Positions 6,756 to 13,264 of a stretch of 13,265 bases of DNA are shown here, one piece after another. Position 1 is the stretch's first letter, and the number at the start of each line of letters is the position of its first letter. Origin of the DNA: Bacteroidota bacterium (GTDB lineage Bacteria; Bacteroidota; Bacteroidia; Bacteroidales; UBA4417); the NCBI GenBank assembly GCA_020048595.1, contig JAIFMH010000223.1, forward strand, positions 1-13,265, in the 5' to 3' direction. The position numbers were made by a program, and so were the translations under genes. Under the pieces are notes generated by a model. The model saw nothing but the letters and a program-made list of their open reading frames with translations, searched no databases and was not told the origin of the DNA.

Positions 6756-8657
6756 ATGAGCGAACAAATAAAACATGAATGTGGCATTGCCTTTATCAGG
6801 CTACTCAAACCCCTTGAGTATTATTATTCAAGATATGGCACCACACTTTATGGAATCAATAAATTGCATCTGCTCATGGAAAAGCAGCATAATCGTGGGC
6901 AGGATGGAGCTGGTGTAGCCAGTATTAAAATTAATGTTGAACCAGGAAGCCGTTATATTGACAGAGTAAGGTCAAATGCACCAGCACCTATCGATGATAT
7001 TTTCAAGCAGATATATAAGCCATTCCAGGATATTCTGAATAAAGATCCTGAAAGAATAAATGATTCAATATGGCTAAAGAAAAATGTTTCATTCTTTGGA
7101 GAGTTATTCATCGGACACCTTCGGTACGGAACATTTGGGAAAAACAACATTGAGAATCTCCACCCTGTTGTTCGTTATAACAACTGGATGACACGTAACC
7201 TGGTACTGGCAGGTAATTTTAACATGACCAATGTTGATGAACTTTTTCAAAGGCTGGTCGGATTCGGACAATACCCGGTCGAAACATCGGATACAGTAAC
7301 CATACTGGAAAAAATAGGTCACTTCCTTGACGATGCCAACGAAGATCTGTACCACCGTTTTAAAAAGGAAGGATTCACCAAGCAGCAAAGCACTGAGCTG
7401 ATAGCTAAAAATCTGGATATTAAAGATTTGCTTTCGGAATCATCCGAACATTGGGATGGAGGGTATGCTATAGCCGGAATGTTCGGGCATGGTGATGCTT
7501 TTATATTGCGTGATCCGAATGGAATACGGCCGGCATTCTGGTTTGCTAACGATGAAATAGTTGTTGCAGCATCCGAAAGACCTGTAATTCAAACTACAAT
7601 GAATGTTTTGTCAGATGATGTTCATGAAGTTAAGCCTGGACACGCGCTTATAGTACGCCGTGATGGTGCCGTTGAAGAAGTTCAGATTAAACAACCCGGA
7701 CCCAGGCGTTCCTGTTCGTTCGAACGGATTTATTTCAGCCGCGGTACAGATAAGGATATTTATAATGAGCGCAAGCAATTAGGGAGCGTACTGACTAAAA
7801 ATATACTTTCGGAAGTTGGTCACGACCTTGAAAATACGGTCTTCAGTTACATTCCGAATACAGCGGGATCAGCCTTTTACGGGATGGTTGAAGAACTGAA
7901 CAATGTTTGCGACCTGATAAAAGCTGATAAAATACTAAAAGCAGGTCCTGCCATCACACGAGAACAGCTACAGGAAATATTTAAATTAAAACCCCGTGTT
8001 GAGAAAGTTGCTGTTAAGGATATTAAACTCCGAACTTTTATTACTCAGGATTCAAAACGCAACGACCTGGTAGCACATGTTTATGATGTTACTTACGGCA
8101 CTGTGCGTCGTGGCACCGATAACCTGGTGGTTCTGGATGATTCCATTGTACGTGGCACCACATTGAAACAGAGCATAATCCGTATACTCGACAGGCTTGG
8201 CCCAAAGAAAATAGTTGTAGCTTCATCAGCGCCACAAATCCGTTACCCGGATTGCTATGGAATAGATATGGCCAAGATCACCGATTTCATAGCTTTTAAT
8301 GCAACCATTGAGTTACTGAAAGATACACATCAGAATGATGTTCTAAATGAAGTATACCGTAAATGCAAAGCACAGGAGAAACTGCCTAAAGAACAAATAG
8401 TGAATTATGTGAAGGAAATTTATGATTTGTTCACGCCACAGCAGATTTCAGCAAAAATTGCCGAATTGGTGACACCTCCCGGCTGCAAAGCCGAAGTAGC
8501 TGTTGTGTACCAATCCATCGAAGATCTGCACAAAGCTATTCCGAATCACACCGGCGACTGGTACTTCACCGGTAATTACCCGACTCCAGGAGGCAATAAA
8601 GTGGTAAACAAATCCTTTATAAATTTTATTGAAGGCAGAAACGAGAGGGCTTACTAA
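6756..8657 (+). CDS. Long PurF-like amidophosphoribosyltransferase paralog
   Basis: A 633-residue homolog of glutamine PRPP amidotransferase, the first enzyme of purine synthesis (PRPP + glutamine to phosphoribosylamine). The N-terminal Ntn glutaminase domain has C9 in HECGI as nucleophile after removal of an 8-residue propeptide, then HNRGQDGAG (45-53), RYGTFG (123-128), GNFNMTN (153-159) and DPNGIRP (253-259). The phosphoribosyltransferase domain has RTFI (426-429), the PRPP loop VVLDDSIVRGTT (458-469) and YPDCYGID (497-504). Canonical PurF is about 470-500 residues; the extra length lies mainly in the glutaminase half, in an insertion at about 383-422 replacing the usual KNRY segment, and after the PRPP loop. 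C320 and C500 align with cluster cysteines of B. subtilis-type PurF, but the C-terminal CxxC is GDWY before FTGNYPT. Flavobacteriia and Bacteroidales commonly carry this long form; I cannot see whether a short PurF exists elsewhere, so the symbol is withheld. Confidence 0.85.
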   Translation: MSEQIKHECGIAFIRLLKPLEYYYSRYGTTLYGINKLHLLMEKQHNRGQDGAGVASIKINVEPGSRYIDRVRSNAPAPIDDIFKQIYKPFQDILNKDPERINDSIWLKKNVSFFGELFIGHLRYGTFGKNNIENLHPVVRYNNWMTRNLVLAGNFNMTNVDELFQRLVGFGQYPVETSDTVTILEKIGHFLDDANEDLYHRFKKEGFTKQQSTELIAKNLDIKDLLSESSEHWDGGYAIAGMFGHGDAFILRDPNGIRPAFWFANDEIVVAASERPVIQTTMNVLSDDVHEVKPGHALIVRRDGAVEEVQIKQPGPRRSCSFERIYFSRGTDKDIYNERKQLGSVLTKNILSEVGHDLENTVFSYIPNTAGSAFYGMVEELNNVCDLIKADKILKAGPAITREQLQEIFKLKPRVEKVAVKDIKLRTFITQDSKRNDLVAHVYDVTYGTVRRGTDNLVVLDDSIVRGTTLKQSIIRILDRLGPKKIVVASSAPQIRYPDCYGIDMAKITDFIAFNATIELLKDTHQNDVLNEVYRKCKAQEKLPKEQIVNYVKEIYDLFTPQQISAKIAELVTPPGCKAEVAVVYQSIEDLHKAIPNHTGDWYFTGNYPTPGGNKVVNKSFINFIEGRNERAY

Positions 8658-8765
8658 GAAAACAAAGTTTATGAGAGGGATAAAATGAGATGGAGAGTAG
8701 GTGAAAGGATGACACTGACCAGTCATAAGGCTAAGATTTACATTTTTTTGGAGTGCACTGATCGA

Positions 8766-8777
8766 TTTGACGTCAAA
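8766..8777. promoter_or_regulatory. Perfect 12-bp palindrome in the pabB upstream region
   Basis: TTTGACGTCAAA is its own reverse complement and ends 20 nt before the pabB ATG. It overlaps TCGATTTG (8762-8769), a one-mismatch -7 box, so a protein bound here could block transcription. Perfect 12-bp palindromes occur a few times by chance in a window this size, so only the position makes it notable. Confidence 0.25.
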
Positions 8778-8797
8778 CATCAAAATCATTGTAAATA

Positions 8798-9710
8798 ATG
8801 CTGTTATCCGCCGAAAAGGTTTTTGACTTAATGAATGAGTATGGAAGCCGGTTCCAACCCTTCCTGTTTGGAATAGATTTCGAAGTAAAGCAGGGATTTT
8901 TCCTTGATCCAACCAAAGCAAGTGATTCCGGTATTTATTTCAATATCAATGGCATAGGCAACATTTTTTCGCTGGAATCCAAAACGTCAAATATAAATCT
9001 GGTTAAACATCCTGTAACTCAAAGTCAATATAACACAGCATTTGATGTTGTTCACCGAAACCTGGTTGAAGGGAATTCGTATCTGACAAACCTTACTTTT
9101 CCAACTGCAATTGATTTAAACATACCTTTGCCCGAAGTATTTGAACGAAGTAAGGCACGATACCGGTTATTATTTCAGGATAAGTTTGTGGTTTTTTCGC
9201 CTGAAATATTTATTCAGATTGACAACGGAACAATCCGTTCATTTCCGATGAAAGGGACGAAAGATGCTTCACTGGAGGGTGCTGAAAATGCAATACTCAA
9301 TGATCCGAAAGAAACTGCAGAACATAACACCATTGTTGACCTGATCCGGAACGACCTGAGTATGGTTGCATCGGATGTAAAAGTTAATCGCTTCAGGTAT
9401 ATTGAGAAAATTGTTACACACGAGAAAACGCTTTTACAGGTAAGTTCTGAAATTTCGGGTACGCTCCCGAAAAACTATGAAAAAAACGCTTCAGATTATT
9501 CAGGAAGCGGAGATGTATTCCAGGGGATTTTATTCCGGTGTTTTCGGATATTTTGACGGATCAAAACTCGACTCAGGAGTTATGATACGGTTTATCAAAA
9601 AAGAGAATGGAAATTTGATATTCTGCAGCGGTGGCGGAATAACAGCAAACAGCAATCCGCAAACAGAGTATAACGAATTAATCGATAAAATTTATGTCCC
9701 TTTTATTTGA
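8798..9710 (+). pseudogene. pabB: Aminodeoxychorismate synthase component I, disrupted by an internal deletion and frameshift
   Basis: Intact PabB aminates chorismate to 4-amino-4-deoxychorismate on the way to 4-aminobenzoate and folate. The first part (8798 to about 9482) encodes chorismate-binding blocks: EGNSYLTNLTFPT, FSPEIFIQI, RSFPMKGTKDAS, and LNDPKETAEHNTIVDLIRNDLSMVA, ending SSEISGTLPKNYEK. The rest continues in another frame from about 9477 to 9710: KKTLQIIQEAEMYSRGFYSGVFGYFDG, then DSGVMIRFI and GGGITANSNPQTEY. The first frame runs out of frame to a stop at 9556. Homologs have about 20 residues between these pieces (an LGDILF..LPAGS..GAPK-like stretch), absent here in every frame. 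So a deletion removed the GAPK signature and changed frame at GAAAAAAACG (9479-9488). Start may be 8798 or the ATG at 8831. The distal piece overlaps pabC by 17 nt, as in an intact operon. An assembly deletion is a serious alternative. Confidence 0.85.
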
Positions 9711-10293
9711 AACTATCAGGTTGCAGGACGGAGTGCTGCAGAACCTTGATTTCCATAACTCAAGGCTGAATCATAGCCGGAAATCACTTTATAAATCCAC
9801 GGATGATATTAACCTGGAACAAGTAATAAAAATCCCTTCGACTTGTGCACTGGGAATATATAAATGCAGGGTAGTTTACAGTAAAGAAGTGAAAAGCATT
9901 GAATTTGAACCTTATCTGCCACACGCTGTGAAATCATTACGGCTGATCGAAGACAATAAAATTTCATACAACTACAAATACACAAATCGCGGCAGCCTCA
10001 ACGAATTGCTCACCAAACGCGAACGCTTTGATGAAATAATTATAGTAAAAAAAGGATTTATCACTGATACGAGTTATTCCAATATCATATTTTTTGACGG
10101 AACACAATGGTACACTCCTTCAACGCCATTGCTGCAAGGCACAATGCGCAGTTTCCTGTTAGAAAAAAATATGATCTCAGAAATGCCGATAAAAGTTACT
10201 GATCTGAAACGGTTTCAAAAAGCACGTTTAATCAATGCCATGCTCCCGCTTGAATCAGGCAAGGATATTAAGATTGAAAAAATCGGATACTGA
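9694..10293 (+). CDS. pabC: Aminodeoxychorismate lyase-like class IV aminotransferase
   Basis: A PLP enzyme of the class IV aminotransferase / PabC family. With PabB it would convert aminodeoxychorismate to 4-aminobenzoate plus pyruvate in the cytoplasm. The 199-residue protein is shorter than E. coli PabC (about 270) but typical of the compact Bacteroidota form that starts MSLL-ETIRLQDG. K95 in YKYTNRGSLNELL is the likely PLP lysine. ITDTSYSNIIFF (123-134) matches the family's ITE-SNIF block with aspartate for glutamate, followed by WYTPSTPLLQGTMR (139-152), the TP and G-MR signature that holds the cofactor phosphate. Its ATG lies inside the distal part of pabB, with a 17-nt overlap that suggests translational coupling. 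With pabB broken, translation here may be lowered, since ribosomes reading pabB would stop at 9556, 138 nt before this start. A bidirectional terminator follows 34 nt after the stop. Confidence 0.88.
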   Translation: MSLLFETIRLQDGVLQNLDFHNSRLNHSRKSLYKSTDDINLEQVIKIPSTCALGIYKCRVVYSKEVKSIEFEPYLPHAVKSLRLIEDNKISYNYKYTNRGSLNELLTKRERFDEIIIVKKGFITDTSYSNIIFFDGTQWYTPSTPLLQGTMRSFLLEKNMISEMPIKVTDLKRFQKARLINAMLPLESGKDIKIEKIGY

Positions 10294-10322
10294 CAGCGGG
10301 CTAAACATAAGTAAGAAGCAAT

Positions 10323-10352
10323 AAAAAAAACCGCTCGATGAGAAGCGGTTTC
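10323..10352. terminator. Bidirectional rho-independent terminator between pabC and the HIT gene
   Basis: Stem AAACCGCT (10328-10335) / AGCGGTTT (10344-10351) with an 8-nt loop. On the minus strand it is followed by a run of eight T, ideal for ending the greA-HIT transcript, whose last stop codon is at 10376. On the plus strand the T tract is short (TTTC), so it would stop pabC transcripts less well. Confidence 0.85.
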
Positions 10353-10375
10353 ATTCAATTCAGTTACTTTTTACA

Positions 10376-10771
10376 TTATTTTACAGCTGCTGCAATTTCT
10401 GCAGCAAGTAGTTTCATTTCGTCTGCCGGGAGAGTTAGTTTGGGACGGCTGAAATTAATATCATCCATTGTATTCAGCGGAACAAGGTGAATATGGGCAT
10501 GAGGTACTTCAAGGCCAACTACTGCAACACCTACTTTAATACAAGGGATTACCGTCTTAATGGCTTTAGCAACTTTCATTGCAAACTGCCAGATATCCTT
10601 GTGCATTTCCTCATCCATATCAAACAGATAATCTATTTCCTGTTTTGGAATAACCAGCGTATGACCTTTGACCAACGGATTAATATCCAGGAATGCAAAA
10701 AACCTTTCGTCCTCAGCAATTTTATACGATGGAATTTCGCCGGAAGCTATACGTGCAAATATTCCTGCCAT
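10376..10771 (-). CDS. HIT-family nucleotide-binding hydrolase (Hint-like)
   Basis: A 131-residue cytoplasmic protein of the histidine triad superfamily, which usually hydrolyses nucleoside phosphoramidates or similar nucleotide conjugates. The triad is HAHIHLVPL (91-99), with H91, H93 and H95; H93 would be the nucleophile, and H91 and H95 the supporting histidines. The N-terminus IFARIASGEIPSYKIAEDERFFAFLDINPLVKGHTLVIPK is the classical Hint opening. Length is normal and no key residue is missing. The physiological substrate is not evident. It sits 7 nt downstream of greA on the same strand, a tight two-gene unit ending at the terminator at 10323-10352. Confidence 0.93.
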   Translation of the reverse strand: MAGIFARIASGEIPSYKIAEDERFFAFLDINPLVKGHTLVIPKQEIDYLFDMDEEMHKDIWQFAMKVAKAIKTVIPCIKVGVAVVGLEVPHAHIHLVPLNTMDDINFSRPKLTLPADEMKLLAAEIAAAVK

Positions 10772-10778
10772 AGTAGTA

Positions 10779-11267
10779 TTATTTTATAATTATTTCAACA
10801 ATTTCAACATTTATTGATCCGGATGGAATCGTAATATCTACCTTACTTCCTTTGGATTTTCCGAGCAATCCTTTGGCAATAGGTGATGAAACTGATAACT
10901 TTCCTGATTTCAGGTCAGCTTCATTTTCAGGGACAAGCGTATATGTCATTTCGACGTTGTTTTTCAGATTCCTGATTTTAACCGTGGATAAAATCTGAAC
11001 CTTGGATGCATCCATCTTTGATTCATCAATTAACCGTGCGCTGCGAATCAGGTCCTGTAGCTTCGAAATTCGCATTTCGAGCATGCCTTGTGCATTTTTA
11101 GCAGCGTCGTATTCAGCATTTTCCGAAAGATCGCCTTTATCGCGGGCTTCAGCAATTTGTTGCGAAATAAGAGGACGTTCAATATGAACCAGATGTTCAA
11201 GTTCAATCTTTAGTTTTTCAAATCCTTCTTTAGTGTAATATGTTACCTGTGTCATATCGGTAGCCAT
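10779..11267 (-). CDS. greA: Transcription elongation factor GreA
   Basis: Rescues backtracked RNA polymerase by entering the secondary channel and stimulating cleavage of the transcript 3' end. The 162-residue protein has the N-terminal coiled coil (about 12-80) with the tip ARDKGDLSENAEYDAAK (41-57); D46 and E49 are the acidic residues that hold the catalytic Mg2+. The FKBP-like C-terminal domain (about 88-162) contains VSSPIAKGLLGKSKGSKVDITIPSG. Length and motifs are standard. The start at 11267 gives MATDMTQVTYY; the ATG at 11255 (MTQVTYYTKEG) is an alternative. Upstream is a leader with a terminator-like hairpin ending 26 nt before the start codon. First gene of a unit with the HIT gene. 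Confidence 0.96.
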   Translation of the reverse strand: MATDMTQVTYYTKEGFEKLKIELEHLVHIERPLISQQIAEARDKGDLSENAEYDAAKNAQGMLEMRISKLQDLIRSARLIDESKMDASKVQILSTVKIRNLKNNVEMTYTLVPENEADLKSGKLSVSSPIAKGLLGKSKGSKVDITIPSGSINVEIVEIIIK

Positions 11268-11280
11268 TTGTTATTATTAA

Positions 11281-11313
11281 ATAAGAAGAAAAGACCCTTT
11301 GCTAAAAAGGGTC
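11281..11313 (-). terminator. Terminator-like hairpin in the greA leader (possible attenuator)
   Basis: Read on the minus strand, a perfect 8-bp stem GACCCTTT / AAAGGGTC (11313-11306 and 11300-11293) with loop TTAGC is followed directly by TTTTCTTCTTAT, and the greA ATG comes soon after. There is too little room for a promoter between hairpin and gene. It is therefore either an attenuator inside the greA transcript or the end signal of the upstream gene (stop at 11522), read through to greA. The rest of the 11268-11521 gap holds a 7-bp inverted repeat (ATTACTC 11359-11365 / GAGTAAT 11392-11398) and a one-mismatch -7 box TATCTTTA on the minus strand (11469-11462). Confidence 0.6.
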
Positions 11314-11521
11314 CTTTCCGTAAATTTTTGCTCGTTTATGTAAAATCCGCTTCTGTATATTACTCGAAAATCAGGATATTTTTATCTTAAAGAGTAATTT
11401 CCTGACTATTGTAATTTGATTTTTGCGTTAGTATTTAAGTTTCCTGCTTTATAAAAGTGTGTAAAGATAAAAAGATTTTTAATTCTGCTAACAAGTCATT
11501 AACAAAATGAATATTTAGTTT

Positions 11522-12004
11522 TTAAAAATACTTCCGGTTTAATAATTCGCTGTAAATAACAGCTTCACGAAGATTAAATCTGTCTGCAATACGCTCATCT
11601 TTTAATTTTTGCCCGGGAAGCTCTTGATTTTCCCAGTCACGCACTGAATCATTGAGAGGCAATTCAGTAGACACAGTTGATACAAACTTGTACCCTGAAT
11701 ATCCTTCAAATTTTTGGTTTATTTCGGAAACACTTTTTGGCATTACTTTTTTTACCGGTATATCCTCCGTTGGATAAACCTGTTGTGGAACAGGCCTGGT
11801 TTCACCTGTTAATTCGCGCAGAATATCATCAAACAAGGACTTACCTTCACCCTGATTTCCGGGTATAGGCAGCGGAGAGGATTGTGATGGTCCTCTTGAA
11901 GGCATCCCGGCTGATTGCTGTTTCTGAATAGCTTTTTGCCTGGCTGAGTATAATGAGTAAGCCACCCAGGCTATGCCTATCAGAATGTATATGAGGTTTT
12001 CCAT
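11522..12004 (-). CDS. Conserved hypothetical protein with one N-terminal membrane helix
   Basis: Function unknown. The 160-residue protein begins MENLIYILIGIAWVAYSLYSARQK: a single membrane-spanning segment (about 4-20) followed by basic residues, which suggests an N-out, C-in anchor. Residues 25-60 are a low-complexity linker rich in Q, S, P and G. A short amphipathic stretch, KSLFDDILRELTG (55-67), follows, then a soluble region. The C-terminus RFNLREAVIYSELLNRKYF (142-160) resembles an end that I recall from a small family seen across Bacteroidota, so the gene is likely genuine and conserved. No enzymatic motif is visible. It lies upstream of greA on the same strand, separated by 254 nt. 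Confidence 0.7.
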   Translation of the reverse strand: MENLIYILIGIAWVAYSLYSARQKAIQKQQSAGMPSRGPSQSSPLPIPGNQGEGKSLFDDILRELTGETRPVPQQVYPTEDIPVKKVMPKSVSEINQKFEGYSGYKFVSTVSTELPLNDSVRDWENQELPGQKLKDERIADRFNLREAVIYSELLNRKYF

Positions 12005-12017
12005 CGGTTATATAAAA

Positions 12018-12032
12018 ATTAAATTGCAGTGT
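12018..12032. repeat. 15-nt direct repeat, copy 1 (copy 2 at 13121-13135)
   Basis: ATTAAATTGCAGTGT occurs here and again at 13121-13135 in the same orientation. Both copies lie in intergenic DNA and are followed by A-rich sequence. In this window an exact 15-mer pair is mildly unexpected but could still arise by chance in AT-rich DNA. The rest of the 12005-12208 gap shows no gene or clear hairpin. Confidence 0.35.
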
Positions 12033-12208
12033 GTAAAATTACAGATTATATTGACAGGAAAGAAATTTGCTGCATTTCAAAATTAATCAATTCCAGGGTC
12101 AATTATACAATTTTAAAACAATAATTCAGGATACTTTGCTCTTGCGCCTTTGATTCCCGAAAACATATCCGTGTTAAAGTTCATTGGAGCAAAAAATACG
12201 CATAAGGG

Positions 12209-12508
12209 TTAATCGCATTTAGTGCCGGAGAAAGCTTTTCGTTTCATAGGCTTATTGTATTTTGCCGCTTGCTTTTTAGTCTGCTTCATTCTCTTTTTTG
12301 TTTCTTTGCTTTGATGATTGTATAACTGCTTTCGGGCTTTCTCATATTCTTCATCTGCATTTTTATCCGCTTCTTTCGTCTTTTTTTCAGCTATCGATTG
12401 TTTGTCTCTTTTCAATAATCTGCAACCGGTGGCAGGGAAAGTAAATACAACCAGCATCATAATTGCGGCAATCAATACTAATCGGCTATGGCATACAGGC
12501 TTATTCAT
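12209..12508 (-). CDS. Small lysine-rich lipoprotein, function unknown
   Basis: Starting at the ATG at 12508, the product is 99 residues: MNKPVCHSR, a hydrophobic segment LVLIAAIMMLVVFTF, then PATGC with C29 as the probable lipidated cysteine. The mature part is highly charged and lysine-rich: KKTKEADKNADEEYEKARKQ, then SKETKKRMKQTKKQAAKY and a C-terminal KRKAFSGTKCD. It is predicted to be mostly alpha-helical, perhaps a coiled coil. The reading frame is open up to an ATG at 12598, but that start would put 30 charged residues before the signal peptide, so I prefer 12508. Similar short basic lipoproteins are common hypotheticals in Bacteroidota; the role is unknown. It diverges from the next gene. 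Confidence 0.65.
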   Translation of the reverse strand: MNKPVCHSRLVLIAAIMMLVVFTFPATGCRLLKRDKQSIAEKKTKEADKNADEEYEKARKQLYNHQSKETKKRMKQTKKQAAKYNKPMKRKAFSGTKCD

Positions 12509-12658
12509 TAATTTTAAGTTTAAAATTCTTCGCTCATTGAAAATATTTTCTTTCTGTATTCTCAATGAATCAAAACAGTTGAATGCAATTTTATACAATC
12601 AATTACGTTTTGAAAAGTAAGCATTACTTTTACAACGAAAATAGATTACAATAAGTAT

Positions 12659-13072
12659 ATGATCCGAATTCTAACAGTAACAATTCTGCTTTTACTGGTT
12701 GTTCCAGGATGTGACAAGGATAACCAGCCTTTGATCCCTTATGTTTACGTAAGTCTTCAGCTGTATCCCGATTCGATGGATTTCATTCCTGTAGGTGGCT
12801 ATAAATACATTGATAATGAAGGCTACAGAGGAATTGTGATATATAGGTTGCTGCCAAATGAATTCTCTGTATATGAGCGTTGTTGCCCTTACGATCCTGA
12901 AAAAACCGGGGCCAGGATCATTGTTGATGCTTCAACCACGACCTGCACCTGCCCGGTTTGTTTGTCAAAATTCATTCTTTATGACGGCACACCATATGGA
13001 GGTCCTTCCCCATACTCCCTGATGCAGTACCGGTGGAATTATGACGGTGAAGTTTTATATATTTATAACTAG
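12659..13072 (+). CDS. Rieske-like lipoprotein lacking the histidine ligands
   Basis: A 137-residue exported protein. Residues 1-17 form a lipoprotein signal (IRILTVTILLLLVVPG) with C18 as the likely lipidated cysteine. The later part follows the order of a Rieske [2Fe-2S] fold: YERCCPYDPE (72-81), CTCPVCLSKFILYDGTPYGGPSPYSLMQYRW (96-126) and a terminal EVLYIYN. A canonical Rieske centre uses C-x-H and C-x2-H; here the first position reads CCPYD and the second CPVCLSKF, and the mature protein contains no histidine. Cysteines C75, C76, C96, C98 and C101 remain and could bind a different metal or form disulfides. Members of this family in Bacteroidota often have such altered ligands. A near -7 box (TACTTTTA, 12625-12632) lies 26 nt upstream. 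Function unknown. Confidence 0.75.
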   Translation: MIRILTVTILLLLVVPGCDKDNQPLIPYVYVSLQLYPDSMDFIPVGGYKYIDNEGYRGIVIYRLLPNEFSVYERCCPYDPEKTGARIIVDASTTTCTCPVCLSKFILYDGTPYGGPSPYSLMQYRWNYDGEVLYIYN

Positions 13073-13192
13073 GCATTCGCAGATGAACCACGTATAACTT
13101 TTAAGGTTCAAATGCAACGCATTAAATTGCAGTGTAAAAAGGATTAAGTCTCCGGTATCGCTGTAGTTTCATTACCTTGTTTCCTGAAAATT

Positions 13193-13223
13193 AAAAGGCT
13201 GCCATAAAAATGGCAGCCTTTTT
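13193..13223. terminator. Strong bidirectional rho-independent terminator
   Basis: Perfect 13-bp stem: 13193-13205 (AAAAGGCTGCCAT) pairs with 13210-13222, with a 4-nt AAAA loop. Both strands end in a T-rich tract. It lies 120 nt after the Rieske-like gene. A bidirectional form suggests a convergent gene just past the right edge. The 13073-13192 stretch before it holds only a weaker imperfect hairpin right after the stop codon (GCATT 13073-13077 and TGAACC 13084-13089 with GGTTCAAATGC 13105-13115). Confidence 0.9.
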
Positions 13224-13243
13224 AAGATTATAGAACCGGAATT

Positions 13244-13264
13244 TTAGTAACGGTAATGATCAGC
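13244..13264 (-). CDS. Possible C-terminal end of a minus-strand gene cut by the window edge
   Basis: The minus strand from the edge reads ADHYRY then TAA in one open frame. With only six codons visible this cannot be distinguished from chance by itself. The position about 20 nt beyond a bidirectional terminator, facing the Rieske-like gene, makes a convergent gene end here plausible. No family can be named. Confidence 0.3.
   Translation of the reverse strand, partial: ADHYRY

Noticed and set aside
8448..8921. 157-codon open frame on the minus strand
   Set aside because: It overlaps the end of the PurF-like gene, the gap and the start of pabB, has no recognisable domain or upstream signal, and is antisense to well-supported genes.
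9476..9490. Programmed ribosomal frameshift at the A7 run in pabB
   Set aside because: A7 can be slippery, but a frameshift alone would not restore the missing segment of about 20 residues with the GAPK signature. A deletion explains both the loss and the frame change.
12509..12598. Upstream start for the small lipoprotein gene (ATG at 12598)
   Set aside because: It would put 30 mostly polar residues ahead of a typical lipoprotein signal peptide; the ATG at 12508 begins right at that signal.
12318..12620. 100-codon open frame on the plus strand opposite the small lipoprotein gene
   Set aside because: Antisense shadow; rich in F and S as expected from the complement of lysine and glutamate codons.
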